6,535 nt of DNA from JAUVIB01 sp964424545 (lineage in GTDB: Bacteria; Calditrichota; Calditrichia; Calditrichales; Calditrichaceae), in the NCBI GenBank assembly GCA_964424545.1, contig CAYRJN010000207.1, positions 1 to 6,535 of the forward strand, in the 5' to 3' direction. How positions within the stretch are numbered: the first letter of the stretch is position 1; each line of letters opens with the position of its first letter. Below the pieces are notes generated by a model, which did not search any database, was not told where the DNA came from, and saw nothing but the letters and a program-made list of their open reading frames with translations. Below are positions 1 to 6,495 of this stretch, in pieces. Made by a program: the position numbers and the translations under genes.

Positions 1-1180
1 TAAAATCAAGATAATTCAAAAAATGCACCGGTATATAATCTTTTCGGTCGTAAACCTGCTGTTCAATATAGGTTATATGGTTAATGTAGGAATACCCTTC
101 CGCCATACCTATACGCCAGCGAATCGGCCAATAAATGGTAACATAAGCTTTCATGGCCAGGACGAGTTCGATCGCGCTTCCCTGCACCAATGAAGGCTGA
201 TGGTAAGTAAAACCGCTTGTTATGTAAAGCCCGAGCGGAATACCGAATACACGATCCGTCAACGGATAACCGTAAAATAGCGATGTCAACTGATTATGAT
301 AAGGATCCGGAACAATATCAAAAAATACAGCCTGATTAAAGGAGTTGGGCGTTGCCCAGCCGTGCGAAAGACGCAAATATGGCCGATTTTCCAAATCTTT
401 TTCTCTTGGTCTGGCCGGATCGTTTGAAAAACCAAATCCCAAATAAATTTCTCCTTTTATATCATCGTCAATATATACCGCCGAACGTGCATTTTTATCA
501 AAAAAGGTAAGTTTTGCCGCCCCGTAAAGATACAAATTTCTAAACACGCGCGCATCGGCAATGATTCCGAGTGAATAATCTACGCCCCCTTTAAGATGTT
601 CCAATGTTAATCCGAAGTAGCGGCTGTTATAATCGGCGCTTTTAATTTTTGCCTCAAAGAAGGGATTAAAAAGGAAGCATTTTCCTTTATGAAGCATTCC
701 GATACGCAAATTAACAGAAAACATATTATCAAAATCCAGCAACGGCTCAGCGTCAACAAAAAACGGACCGCGAAAAAACCAGCGCGTCCGCACCCCGTAA
801 TCCATATTGTTAGGCTGCACTTTATTTTGATACTCATTGGGCAAGTCTACAAAGTGTATACGCATTAGCGCGCTTATTTTCCACTGCTGACCGTTGTAGA
901 AATATATCCCGCCGCCGATACCGCGTATAAAAAAGCGCTCTCCTTCATAAAAAAGCATCGGTACGGCGCTTACTATTTTATGCGTCCCATCCGTTTTATA
1001 CGGGATTGAAGCGCTGCGGCTGGCCAATCCGATGCCCCAATCCTGTTCGGAAACGGCTTTTGTATCTTTATCCTGTGCAAAAAGCGTAGTTGTAAAGATC
1101 AAACTCAACAGCATAAATAAAGTTATTTTTTTTACTTGCAGATACAAAGCGAACCTCATACTTTCATTAGCGGAAGCCAT
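1..1180 (-). CDS. MipA/OmpV-like outer-membrane beta-barrel protein, two-part, 3' end cut off by window edge
   Basis: The reverse strand is open for 393 codons from an ATG at 1180 to the window edge with no stop, so the C-terminus is missing. Residues 8-36 form a Sec signal peptide: Arg and Lys-Lys, a hydrophobic run around ITLFMLLSLIF, then LFA|QD as the likely signal peptidase I cut. Residues about 48-250 resemble the MipA/OmpV family: alternating aromatic and polar strands, 'VPMLFYEGERFFIRG' near 73-87, and 'ADYNSRYFGL' near 182-191. Residues about 268-393 ('SHGWATPNSF', 'YSYINHITYIEQQ', 'FLNYLDF') are extra, since family members are usually about 250 residues. They look like further barrel strands of unknown identity. 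An in-frame TAA lies just upstream of 1180. Starts at 1159 (a cleaner signal peptide) or 1114 are possible; none has a good Shine-Dalgarno. Family assignment is from memory of motifs. Role is presumably envelope structure or pore; the substrate is unknown. Confidence 0.72.
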   Translation of the reverse strand, partial: MASANESMRFALYLQVKKITLFMLLSLIFTTTLFAQDKDTKAVSEQDWGIGLASRSASIPYKTDGTHKIVSAVPMLFYEGERFFIRGIGGGIYFYNGQQWKISALMRIHFVDLPNEYQNKVQPNNMDYGVRTRWFFRGPFFVDAEPLLDFDNMFSVNLRIGMLHKGKCFLFNPFFEAKIKSADYNSRYFGLTLEHLKGGVDYSLGIIADARVFRNLYLYGAAKLTFFDKNARSAVYIDDDIKGEIYLGFGFSNDPARPREKDLENRPYLRLSHGWATPNSFNQAVFFDIVPDPYHNQLTSLFYGYPLTDRVFGIPLGLYITSGFTYHQPSLVQGSAIELVLAMKAYVTIYWPIRWRIGMAEGYSYINHITYIEQQVYDRKDYIPVHFLNYLDF

Positions 1181-1183
1181 AAG

Positions 1184-1210
1184 ATTTTACATACAAAAAC
1201 AACTTAGCAA
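1184..1210 (-). promoter_or_regulatory. Possible promoter for the MipA-like gene
   Basis: On the minus strand a TTGCTA hexamer (1205-1210, four of six to TTGACA) precedes TAAAAT (1184-1189, five of six to TATAAT) with a 15-base spacer, shorter than the usual 16-18. If this promoter is used, transcription would begin around 1177. That would exclude the ATG at 1180 and favour the start at 1159. This is a weak prediction in AT-rich sequence. Confidence 0.22.
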
Positions 1211-1308
1211 TCATTTTCAGCCTTAAACGCATCCGATATCATTCAATCCTTTTGAGACATAATGTTGCAAAATAACAGAAAGAAGCTCATTTCGCAAATT
1301 AATAAATA

Positions 1309-1329
1309 AAAGCGATTATTTGCCGCTTT
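1309..1329 (-). terminator. Weak stem-loop, possible leftward terminator
   Basis: AAAGCG (1309-1314) pairs with CGCTTT (1324-1329) across a nine-base loop. Read leftward, the right arm runs into CGCTTTTATTTATTAATTT, a T-rich tail as in intrinsic terminators. The stem is only six pairs with three G-C pairs, and there is no confident gene for it to end, so this is a tentative call. Confidence 0.22.
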
Positions 1330-1528
1330 GTATCTTGATTTGTCGCAGTAAAATACATAGCCTTTTCAATATAAAAAATTTTTCGATACATTTCATATTC
1401 TTTCCCATAAAATCCGCCGATGATAACGGACATATCAACAAGGCCGCATTTTTGGGGTGTTTTGCTCTTTCCATATAATATTTAGCTCCAAAATCAAACA
1501 TAAATAGCGTTTTTTTTTATTTTAACAT

Positions 1529-1534
1529 TATAAT
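1529..1534 (+). promoter_or_regulatory. Possible -10 element upstream of the lipoprotein gene
   Basis: A perfect TATAAT lies 75 bases before the ATG at 1610. The bases 16-18 upstream of it (around 1505-1512) do not resemble TTGACA, and no TGn extension is present, so only the -10 can be supported. The sequence is very AT-rich and a chance match is possible. Confidence 0.25.
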
Positions 1535-1609
1535 TGATTTGCTTTTTTAACGTACGCGTTTTAAACTTTATGATTGTATTATTTAATTAAAACAAAGACC
1601 ATAGTATTT

Positions 1610-2452
1610 ATGAAAATATCCGCTTTATTTTCCGTAATTATTTTATTTCTGATAATGTCCTGTTCCCTTAAATTTACCTCGAAATCGAGCGAAAAAGAAG
1701 AAACGCAAAAACAAAAGTTTAAAGAAGTCGACGGAATGATCTTTATACCGGGCGGAACTTTTAAAATGGGCAGCAATAAAAAAAAAGATGAATATCCCAT
1801 TCATTCCGTGACGATTAGCGCGTTTTATCTTGACAAACACGAAGTAACCGTTGAGGAGTATCGCCGTTTTTGCGAGGCGACACGACGCAAAATGCCACAA
1901 CAGCCTAAGTGGAACGAGGACAATCATCCCGTAGTAAACGTTACTTGGACAGAGGCTCGCGATTATGCAAAATGGGTCAAAAAGAGACTGCCCACGGAAG
2001 CCGAATGGGAATATGCGGCAAGGGGCAAGAGCCGAAGTTTTTACTATACTTACGGAACCAGCACTCACCACGGCAAGAATTACGGCAATATTGCCGATGA
2101 ATCATTTCACCAATTAAAGGCGCTTTATCCCATCGTTGATAAATATTACGACGGTTATGTATACACCGCGCCGGTAGAGAGCTATCCTCCGAATATATTC
2201 GGCCTTTATGATATGGAAGGCAATGTTCTTGAGTGGTGCGCCGACTGGTATAACGCCAATTATTATAAAACGAGCCCGAAAACAAATCCGAAAGGCCCGC
2301 AAAAAGGACGCTACAAAGTTATACGGGGAGCATCGTGGAACAGAGGGTTCCGTTATCTGAGAGCGACATATAGGACATACTACCCTAAAACAGCGGATTA
2401 TGACTTTCTCGGGTTTCGCTGCGCCCGAGACAGTAGTTATTATTCCAATTAA
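1610..2452 (+). CDS. SUMF1/FGE-sulfatase-domain lipoprotein without catalytic cysteines
   Basis: 280 residues from the ATG at 1610. An in-frame TTG at 1574 would add 12 residues ahead of the signal peptide and is unlikely. Residues 1-18 are a lipoprotein signal ending in the lipobox IMS|C, Cys18, so the protein should be membrane-anchored and outside the cytoplasm. After a Lys/Glu-rich linker (about 19-38), residues about 39-275 form a formylglycine-generating-enzyme/sulfatase-modifying-factor domain: 'MIFIPGGTFKMGS' (43-55), 'LDKHEVTVEEY' (74-84), 'RLPTEAEWEYAARG' (126-139), 'GLYDMEGNVLEW' (198-209), 'VIRGASWN' (237-244) and 'GFRCAR' (269-273, the Phe-Arg-Cys near the end). True FGEs carry two catalytic cysteines just after the 'RGGSW' motif. 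Here that stretch (about 243-258) has Arg, Phe and Tyr instead and no Cys, so sulfatase activation is not expected. The likely role is a structural or ligand-binding lipoprotein; the partner is unknown. No good Shine-Dalgarno precedes the start. Confidence 0.88.
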   Translation: MKISALFSVIILFLIMSCSLKFTSKSSEKEETQKQKFKEVDGMIFIPGGTFKMGSNKKKDEYPIHSVTISAFYLDKHEVTVEEYRRFCEATRRKMPQQPKWNEDNHPVVNVTWTEARDYAKWVKKRLPTEAEWEYAARGKSRSFYYTYGTSTHHGKNYGNIADESFHQLKALYPIVDKYYDGYVYTAPVESYPPNIFGLYDMEGNVLEWCADWYNANYYKTSPKTNPKGPQKGRYKVIRGASWNRGFRYLRATYRTYYPKTADYDFLGFRCARDSSYYSN

Positions 2453-2659
2453 GGTTCCGAGCAACCTAACCCAAAGGAGCCGCCAGCCAAAAACAGACAA
2501 TCCGCATCATAGAAAAAATACATCTATATTTTATGTAACAGGGGAAAAATCAAATTGCTACATTTGTTAAAAACATATCATATATCGGAACGATTACACC
2601 ATTTATCTTCATAAAATTTTATCTTAATACTACAGGAAACAACAAATAAAAAATTATTT
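2453..2659. other. Intergenic spacer before the MATE gene
   Basis: 207 bases between two rightward genes, so the two are probably not tightly co-transcribed. A five-pair stem (AGGTT/AACCT) just after the lipoprotein stop has no T-tract and is not a convincing terminator. TTGCTA at 2555-2560 and TATCAT at 2576-2581, with a 15-base spacer, are a weak promoter candidate for the MATE gene. AGGA at 2634-2637 is too far (22 bases) from the GTG start to act as a normal ribosome-binding site. Confidence 0.45.
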
Positions 2660-4027
2660 GTGAATAAAATGAAAAAAGAGACAAAAAATGCGGTAATAGA
2701 AACAATGAAGCTCGCTGTTCCGGTTTCCATCGGACAGATCGGGCATATTATGCTTGGCGTCACCGACAGTATTATGGTCGGTCATGTCGGTTCAACGCAA
2801 TTGGCCGCCGCATCCTTGGTTAACGGTCTATTTTTTCTGATACTGATTTTGGGAATTGGTATTACCTTGGCCATTACACCGTTAACGGCCATCGCCGCCG
2901 GAGCTAAAAACCGGAGCCAGGGTAAAATAATATTAACCAATTCTATTTTTATTAATTCGGTTATCGCTATTCTTCTTTTTGCATTAACTTATGTTCTCGC
3001 CGATTGGGTAGATTATCTTGGCCAAACAAAAGAGGTCGCATCTCATGCTCGCACCTACGCCAAAATTCTCAGTTTTTCTATTTTACCCTTTATGGCTTTT
3101 CAGGTTTACCGTCAATTTATCGAGGGACTTTCCTATACGCATCCGCCGATGTACATCAGTTTGATCGCTAATATTGTTAACATCTTCGGCAACTGGGTAT
3201 TGATTTACGGCAAGCTCGGTTTTCCCAAACTCGGATTGGACGGCGCCGGTTATTCCACCTTTATTGTACGGTTATTTATGGCAATCGCCATCATCATTTA
3301 CTTTAATAAAGCGCCGCGTTTTACGATATATAGACCAAAGTTCAAAATAGAATTCATTGACAGTAAAACGATCAAAGAGTTACTTCGAATAGGCGTGCCT
3401 TCCGCCTTTCAGCACTTTTTCGAAATGGGCGCTTTTTCATTGTCGGCCGTTATGATCGGCTGGCTGGGGAGCCGACAGCTGGCGGCTCATCAAATTGCTT
3501 TAAATCTTGCCTCGATTTCTTTTATGATTATTTTGGGCATTGCAGCGGCCGGCACGATTCGCGTAGGAAACGCTTTGGGACGCAAAGATTATAGGGATAT
3601 GCGCGATGCGGGACTGCTTGCCCAAAAAATTGCCGTTGTTATTATGGCCTTTTTCGGAATCATTTTTTTGCTATTCCGCAAAGAATTACCCTTATTATAT
3701 ATTAGAGAACCGCAGGTAGTGACCCTTGCCTCCACGTTGATTATAATTGCAGCCCTTTTTCAAATATCCGACGGCTTGCAGGCGGTCGGCTTGGGCATTC
3801 TACGAAGTTTAAAAGACGTCAAAATACCCATGATTATTTCATTTATCGCTTATTGGATTATCGCGCTGCCTTTAAGTTATATGCTCGCTTTTGTATATGA
3901 TATGGACGTAATCGGTATTTGGATCGGATTTTTAAGCGGCCTAACCGTCGCTGCGCTTTTTTTCACTATTCGTTTTTATTATCTAAGCGCTAAATATCGG
4001 AAAAGTTTTATAGACGGGTTTGAATAA
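2660..4027 (+). CDS. norM: NorM-like MATE family multidrug/cation antiporter
   Basis: 455 residues from GTG at 2660; ATG at 2669 gives 452. Neither has a well-placed ribosome-binding site, so the start is open by three codons. The family normally has 12 transmembrane helices in two six-helix halves, and the protein is hydrophobic throughout to match. The N-terminal half has 'GQIGHIMLGVTDSIMVGH' (25-42). The C-terminal half has 'FFEMGAFSLSAVMIGWLG' (253-270), 'LAAHQIALNLASISF' (274-288) and 'GTIRVGNALGR' (298-308). Three acidic residues that NorM proteins use for cation coupling are present: Asp36, Glu255 and Asp371 (in 'QISDGLQ'). From recall, these match the numbering of Vibrio cholerae NorM. 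MATE pumps export cationic drugs or dyes in exchange for Na+ or H+ across the inner membrane. The actual substrate is not readable from sequence. It converges on merA and is not part of the mer operon. Confidence 0.92.
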   Translation: MNKMKKETKNAVIETMKLAVPVSIGQIGHIMLGVTDSIMVGHVGSTQLAAASLVNGLFFLILILGIGITLAITPLTAIAAGAKNRSQGKIILTNSIFINSVIAILLFALTYVLADWVDYLGQTKEVASHARTYAKILSFSILPFMAFQVYRQFIEGLSYTHPPMYISLIANIVNIFGNWVLIYGKLGFPKLGLDGAGYSTFIVRLFMAIAIIIYFNKAPRFTIYRPKFKIEFIDSKTIKELLRIGVPSAFQHFFEMGAFSLSAVMIGWLGSRQLAAHQIALNLASISFMIILGIAAAGTIRVGNALGRKDYRDMRDAGLLAQKIAVVIMAFFGIIFLLFRKELPLLYIREPQVVTLASTLIIIAALFQISDGLQAVGLGILRSLKDVKIPMIISFIAYWIIALPLSYMLAFVYDMDVIGIWIGFLSGLTVAALFFTIRFYYLSAKYRKSFIDGFE

Positions 4028-4128
4028 TATTAATGATTTCATCTTTTTAAGCATCATGGTTCCGGTGAAATATGCTGCAATAATATTCATTAAATTATCT
4101 TTTCATCGAAATGGATAATAATTCAATC
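4028..4128. other. Convergent intergenic region between the MATE gene and merA
   Basis: 101 bases where two genes end tail to tail, so termination in both directions is expected here. The best structure is AGCAT (4050-4054) pairing with ATGCT (4072-4076) around a 17-base loop, with no T-tract after it on either strand. An imperfect AT-only direct repeat, AATAATATT followed by A/C-AT, occurs at 4023-4034 and 4079-4090. No standard intrinsic terminator is visible. Confidence 0.4.
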
Positions 4129-5769
4129 TCAACTTGCGCAGCAACTGAGTTTGCTCACCTCTTTATCAAAGGTAATGGCCGTTAGTTTTATACCTTCCGA
4201 AAGCGTCAGATAGGGATGAAACATCTCTTTCATCTGCTCGACTTTTATGCCGAATTTAATAGCCATGGCCAATTCCATCAGAAGTTCCGACCCCTCCGGC
4301 GCCACGATACGCGCTCCGATCAGTTGATCGGTTTTTTTATTGCGAATCAACTTGATAAATCCTCTTGTGTCCCTTGCTGCGATAGCGCGGGGAACATGAC
4401 TTAATTCCAGGATAGCTGTTTCCGCATCAATACCCGCTTCCTCAGCAGTTTTTTCATCCATACCAACACCTGCTACTTGAGGGTCGCTAAAAATCACCCA
4501 GGGCAATGCCGTATAGTCCGCCTCCTTTTTAATTTCCGAGAAAGCATTTGATACGGATAGTTTACCTTCGTATGCAGCGGTGTAAACAAACATATATCCT
4601 CCCGTTACATCACCTGCGGCATAGATACCTTCAATATTGCTCTGCAGATACTCATCAACCTGTATAAATCCCCGCTCATCTAATTTCAGGCCCGTTTCCT
4701 CTAAACCCATATTGCTCGTATTAGCTGTTCTGCCTGCTGCAATAATTAAATGCGAAGCGCGTATCGTCTTCCTGTTACCGTCATTGGAAAAGTCTAAAAC
4801 CGTTTCATTGTTTTCTTTATACACACGCTTTGTCATAACATTCGTGTATATCTCAATACCTTCGTTCTCAAGGTGTCTTCTGATTTCATCGGCTACATCG
4901 GAATCCTCATTGGGCATGATTTGCGGCTGCATTTCCAGCAAAGTGACTTTACTGCCGAGACGAGAAAAAAGCTGAGCATTTTCAATCCCAATATAGTTGC
5001 CGCCGATAACAATCAGATCTTTTGGCGCTTCATCCAGCTCAAAAGCGCTTTCATTGGTTAAATAGCCGCTTTCCTGTAATCCGGGTATTTGCGGAATAGC
5101 TGGTTTGGCGCCCGTGGCGATTAATATGGCGTCGCCGCGGATTTCTTCTCCGTTAACCGCTACTGTATTTGCCGAGGTCAGTTTCGCACGGCCTTCTATT
5201 AGGTTGAAATTTTCCATATCTTTGACCACATTAATATACTTCTCCCGACGCAGCGTTTGCACTAATTCTCTTTTTTGCTCTGTAATTTTCTTGAAATCAG
5301 TGATGATTCCGTTTGTTTTGATGCCTGCAAATTTTCCGTTTTGTGCGCGGTGCAGCTCTTCCGCCGCGCGGATAAGATTTTTTGAGGGCACACAACCCAC
5401 ATTAACACAAGTGCCGCCAATGGGCAGCCCGTCATTAATCATGGTTACTTTAATTTCCAGTTCATGCGCCTGGATAGCCGCGGCAAAAGCGGCAGAGCCT
5501 CCACCGATGATAATCAGATGAGACGAAGTATTTCGGTCGCTCGTTATACGTTTCGTGTCCGTTACCTGATACGAGCCGGCCTTTTGGATTTTTCCTATTA
5601 TTTCTTTCTCAGATATGCGCTCATCTTGATACGAGACTATAGCATTGTGGTTTTGATAACTGACTGATTTCTCTGTAATACCATCATCCGTTAAAGCATT
5701 TTCTATTGTTTTCGCACAATGCTCACAGGTCATTCCTTTAATATTAAGTGTGATTGTTTTTATTATCAT
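4129..5769 (-). CDS. merA: Mercuric reductase MerA with one N-terminal HMA domain
   Basis: 546 residues, full length for a MerA carrying one heavy-metal-associated domain. MerA is a cytoplasmic homodimeric flavoenzyme that reduces Hg(II) to Hg(0) with NADPH. Residues 1-70 are the HMA domain with GMTCEHC (Cys15, Cys18). The FAD-binding fold starts at 'IIIGGGSAAFAAA' (86-98). The redox-active pair Cys121/Cys126 lies in 'GGTCVNVGCVPSK' (118-130). The NAD(P)-binding glycine motif is 'VIGGNYIGIE' (254-263), and the second FAD contact is 'GIYAAGDVTGG' (381-391). The dimerisation domain fills about 425-540. The C-terminal vicinal pair Cys543/Cys544 in 'LSCCAS' is the MerA hallmark that hands Hg(II) to the partner subunit's active site, which separates it from lipoamide dehydrogenases. 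All key cysteines are present, so activity is expected. It is the second gene of the leftward operon, 31 bases after merTP. Confidence 0.97.
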   Translation of the reverse strand: MIIKTITLNIKGMTCEHCAKTIENALTDDGITEKSVSYQNHNAIVSYQDERISEKEIIGKIQKAGSYQVTDTKRITSDRNTSSHLIIIGGGSAAFAAAIQAHELEIKVTMINDGLPIGGTCVNVGCVPSKNLIRAAEELHRAQNGKFAGIKTNGIITDFKKITEQKRELVQTLRREKYINVVKDMENFNLIEGRAKLTSANTVAVNGEEIRGDAILIATGAKPAIPQIPGLQESGYLTNESAFELDEAPKDLIVIGGNYIGIENAQLFSRLGSKVTLLEMQPQIMPNEDSDVADEIRRHLENEGIEIYTNVMTKRVYKENNETVLDFSNDGNRKTIRASHLIIAAGRTANTSNMGLEETGLKLDERGFIQVDEYLQSNIEGIYAAGDVTGGYMFVYTAAYEGKLSVSNAFSEIKKEADYTALPWVIFSDPQVAGVGMDEKTAEEAGIDAETAILELSHVPRAIAARDTRGFIKLIRNKKTDQLIGARIVAPEGSELLMELAMAIKFGIKVEQMKEMFHPYLTLSEGIKLTAITFDKEVSKLSCCAS

Positions 5770-5778
5770 TTTTTGTTT

Positions 5779-5783
5779 TCCTT
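5779..5783 (-). promoter_or_regulatory. Ribosome-binding site of merA
   Basis: On the minus strand AAGGA sits nine bases before the ATG at 5769 within a purine-rich leader. It supports the chosen start, which also places the HMA domain at the usual distance from the N-terminus. Confidence 0.6.
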
Positions 5784-5800
5784 TTTTTGCTTTTTATTAA

Positions 5801-6441
5801 TTATTTTTTATTGATCTTCGATTTATACCCCGCATTCGTTGTGGCCTCAATCATTTGTGCCGGATTTACACGCGCGGGATCATACCTTACGACCGCTTTT
5901 TTTGTCTCTAAAGACGCTTCAGCCGAAATAACGCCGTCTAAATTTTTTAGGCTTTTTGCACGGTTACCGGACATGACGCGCAACTCATTCCGGGAACATC
6001 AAGCGTTATTACGCTTAAGTCTGCTTCACTTATTCCCGATTCTTCCACCGCTTTGCTTTGATCCGCATATAAAACCGGAGTAATATAGGGGACGGATAAA
6101 AGCAAAATCACAAATACCGTACTGGTCCAGAGGACAATTTTATTTATGCGATCCGATTTAGGATTAGCGCAGTAACTTCCCGGCGCGCACTCTTCTGCTT
6201 TTGGTTTGCGGTAAATTTTATAAAAGGCGTAACCTAAAGCTATAAATGTCAGTCCCATTAAGTAAGGACGAAACGGTTCTAAAGCGGTTAGGTTGCCCAC
6301 CCAGGCCCCGCCGATACCGAGCGCGAGAAGAACCAATGGCCCCACACAACAGACCGAAGCGGCAATTGCGGCTACAATTACGCCGGCAATGGAACGGCGT
6401 TTGTTTGTATCCTGATTAAGTTTTTTGATTTTTAAACGCAT
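5801..6441 (-). CDS. merTP: Mercuric transport fusion protein MerTP, frame broken inside the HMA domain
   Basis: The start ATG at 6441 follows a perfect Shine-Dalgarno; the frame is open 18 codons further up, but without one. The first frame gives 164 residues and stops at 5947-5949. TM1 (about 18-48) carries the vicinal pair Cys31-Cys32, TM2 is about 60-77, the loop carries Cys85 and Cys91, and TM3 is about 101-122: the MerT pattern for passing Hg(II) across the inner membrane. A periplasmic linker then leads to 'VPGMSCASCPVTVQKA', the start of a MerP-like HMA domain (Cys154, Cys157), where the frame ends. The rest of the domain, from 'SLKNLDGVIS' to 'AGYKSKINKK', continues in the -1 frame to a TAA at 5801-5803. 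One added base, or a -1 slip at the A5 run 5953-5957, gives 213 residues, a typical MerT-MerP fusion. The break may be a sequencing or assembly error, a recent mutation or slippage. Even unrepaired, all of MerT and both HMA cysteines remain, but most of the HMA fold is lost. Confidence 0.88.
5947..5957 (-). other. Frame-break site in merTP
   Basis: On the minus strand the codons are CAA AAA GCC TAA. Re-reading one A of the A5 run (5953-5957) gives CAA AAA AGC CTA AAA AAT and restores the HMA domain. An extra C in the GCC-TA junction would instead give GCC CTA, matching the Ala-Leu common at this place in HMA domains. Both repairs need one base. The run is short for transcriptional slippage, and the P-site and A-site pair is not a classic seven-base slippery site, so an error or mutation is the simpler reading. 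Confidence 0.7.
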
Positions 6442-6445
6442 AAAT

Positions 6446-6453
6446 TCCTCCTT
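6446..6453 (-). promoter_or_regulatory. Strong ribosome-binding site of merTP
   Basis: AAGGAGGA on the minus strand, a near-perfect match to the 16S rRNA tail, lies about five bases before the ATG at 6441. It fixes this ATG as the start rather than the one at 6495. It is the best Shine-Dalgarno in the window. Confidence 0.88.
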
Positions 6454-6467
6454 CTTTTGAGTGCGTA

Positions 6468-6495
6468 ATTTTATTTTATAGTATCGGAATTTCAA
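6468..6495 (-). promoter_or_regulatory. Probable sigma70-type promoter of merTP-merA
   Basis: On the minus strand TTGAAA (6490-6495, five of six to TTGACA) and TAAAAT (6468-6473, five of six to TATAAT) are separated by 16 bases. Transcription would start near 6461, giving a leader of about 20 bases with the ribosome-binding site. The spacer is not the 19-20 bases of MerR-controlled mer promoters, and no TTCCGTAC-type inverted operator is present. An inverted repeat, GCGTAA/TTACGC, brackets the promoter (6463-6468 and 6499-6504). Confidence 0.5.

Larger units (their letters stand above)
1181..1609. other. Divergent intergenic region, AT-rich, no convincing gene
   Basis: About 430 bases separate the leftward MipA-like gene from the rightward lipoprotein gene. 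The region must hold promoters for both. Toward the left gene, TAAAAT (minus strand, 1184-1189) follows TTGCTA (1205-1210) with a 15-base spacer. Toward the right gene there is a perfect TATAAT at 1529-1534 but no recognisable -35. A 61-codon minus-strand reading frame (1316-1501) has no ribosome-binding site and no recognisable family. A small hairpin overlaps its stop codon at 1309-1329. No tRNA, riboswitch or insertion-sequence end was recognised. Confidence 0.6.

Noticed and set aside
607..837. 76-codon minus-strand frame within the MipA-like gene
   Set aside because: It is an overlapping out-of-frame reading of the long open frame that runs from 1180 to the left edge and encodes a coherent signal peptide and beta-barrel protein.
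1316..1501. 61-codon minus-strand reading frame in the divergent intergenic region
   Set aside because: It has no ribosome-binding site, no recognisable motif or family and a low-complexity basic C-terminus. A chance frame in AT-rich DNA is more likely, though the small hairpin at its stop codon leaves slight doubt.
1574..1609. TTG at 1574 as the start of the lipoprotein
   Set aside because: It would put 12 extra residues ahead of an otherwise standard lipoprotein signal; the ATG at 1610 gives a normal 18-residue signal with its lipobox.
2450..2475. Small stem AGGTT/AACCT after the lipoprotein stop as a terminator
   Set aside because: Only five pairs and no T-tract downstream.
4050..4076. 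Stem-loop AGCAT/ATGCT between the MATE gene and merA as a bidirectional terminator
   Set aside because: The stem is five mostly A-T pairs with a 17-base loop, and no T-tract follows on either strand.
6442..6495. ATG at 6495 as the start of merTP
   Set aside because: It overlaps the predicted promoter, has no ribosome-binding site, and the ATG at 6441 has a perfect one at the right distance.
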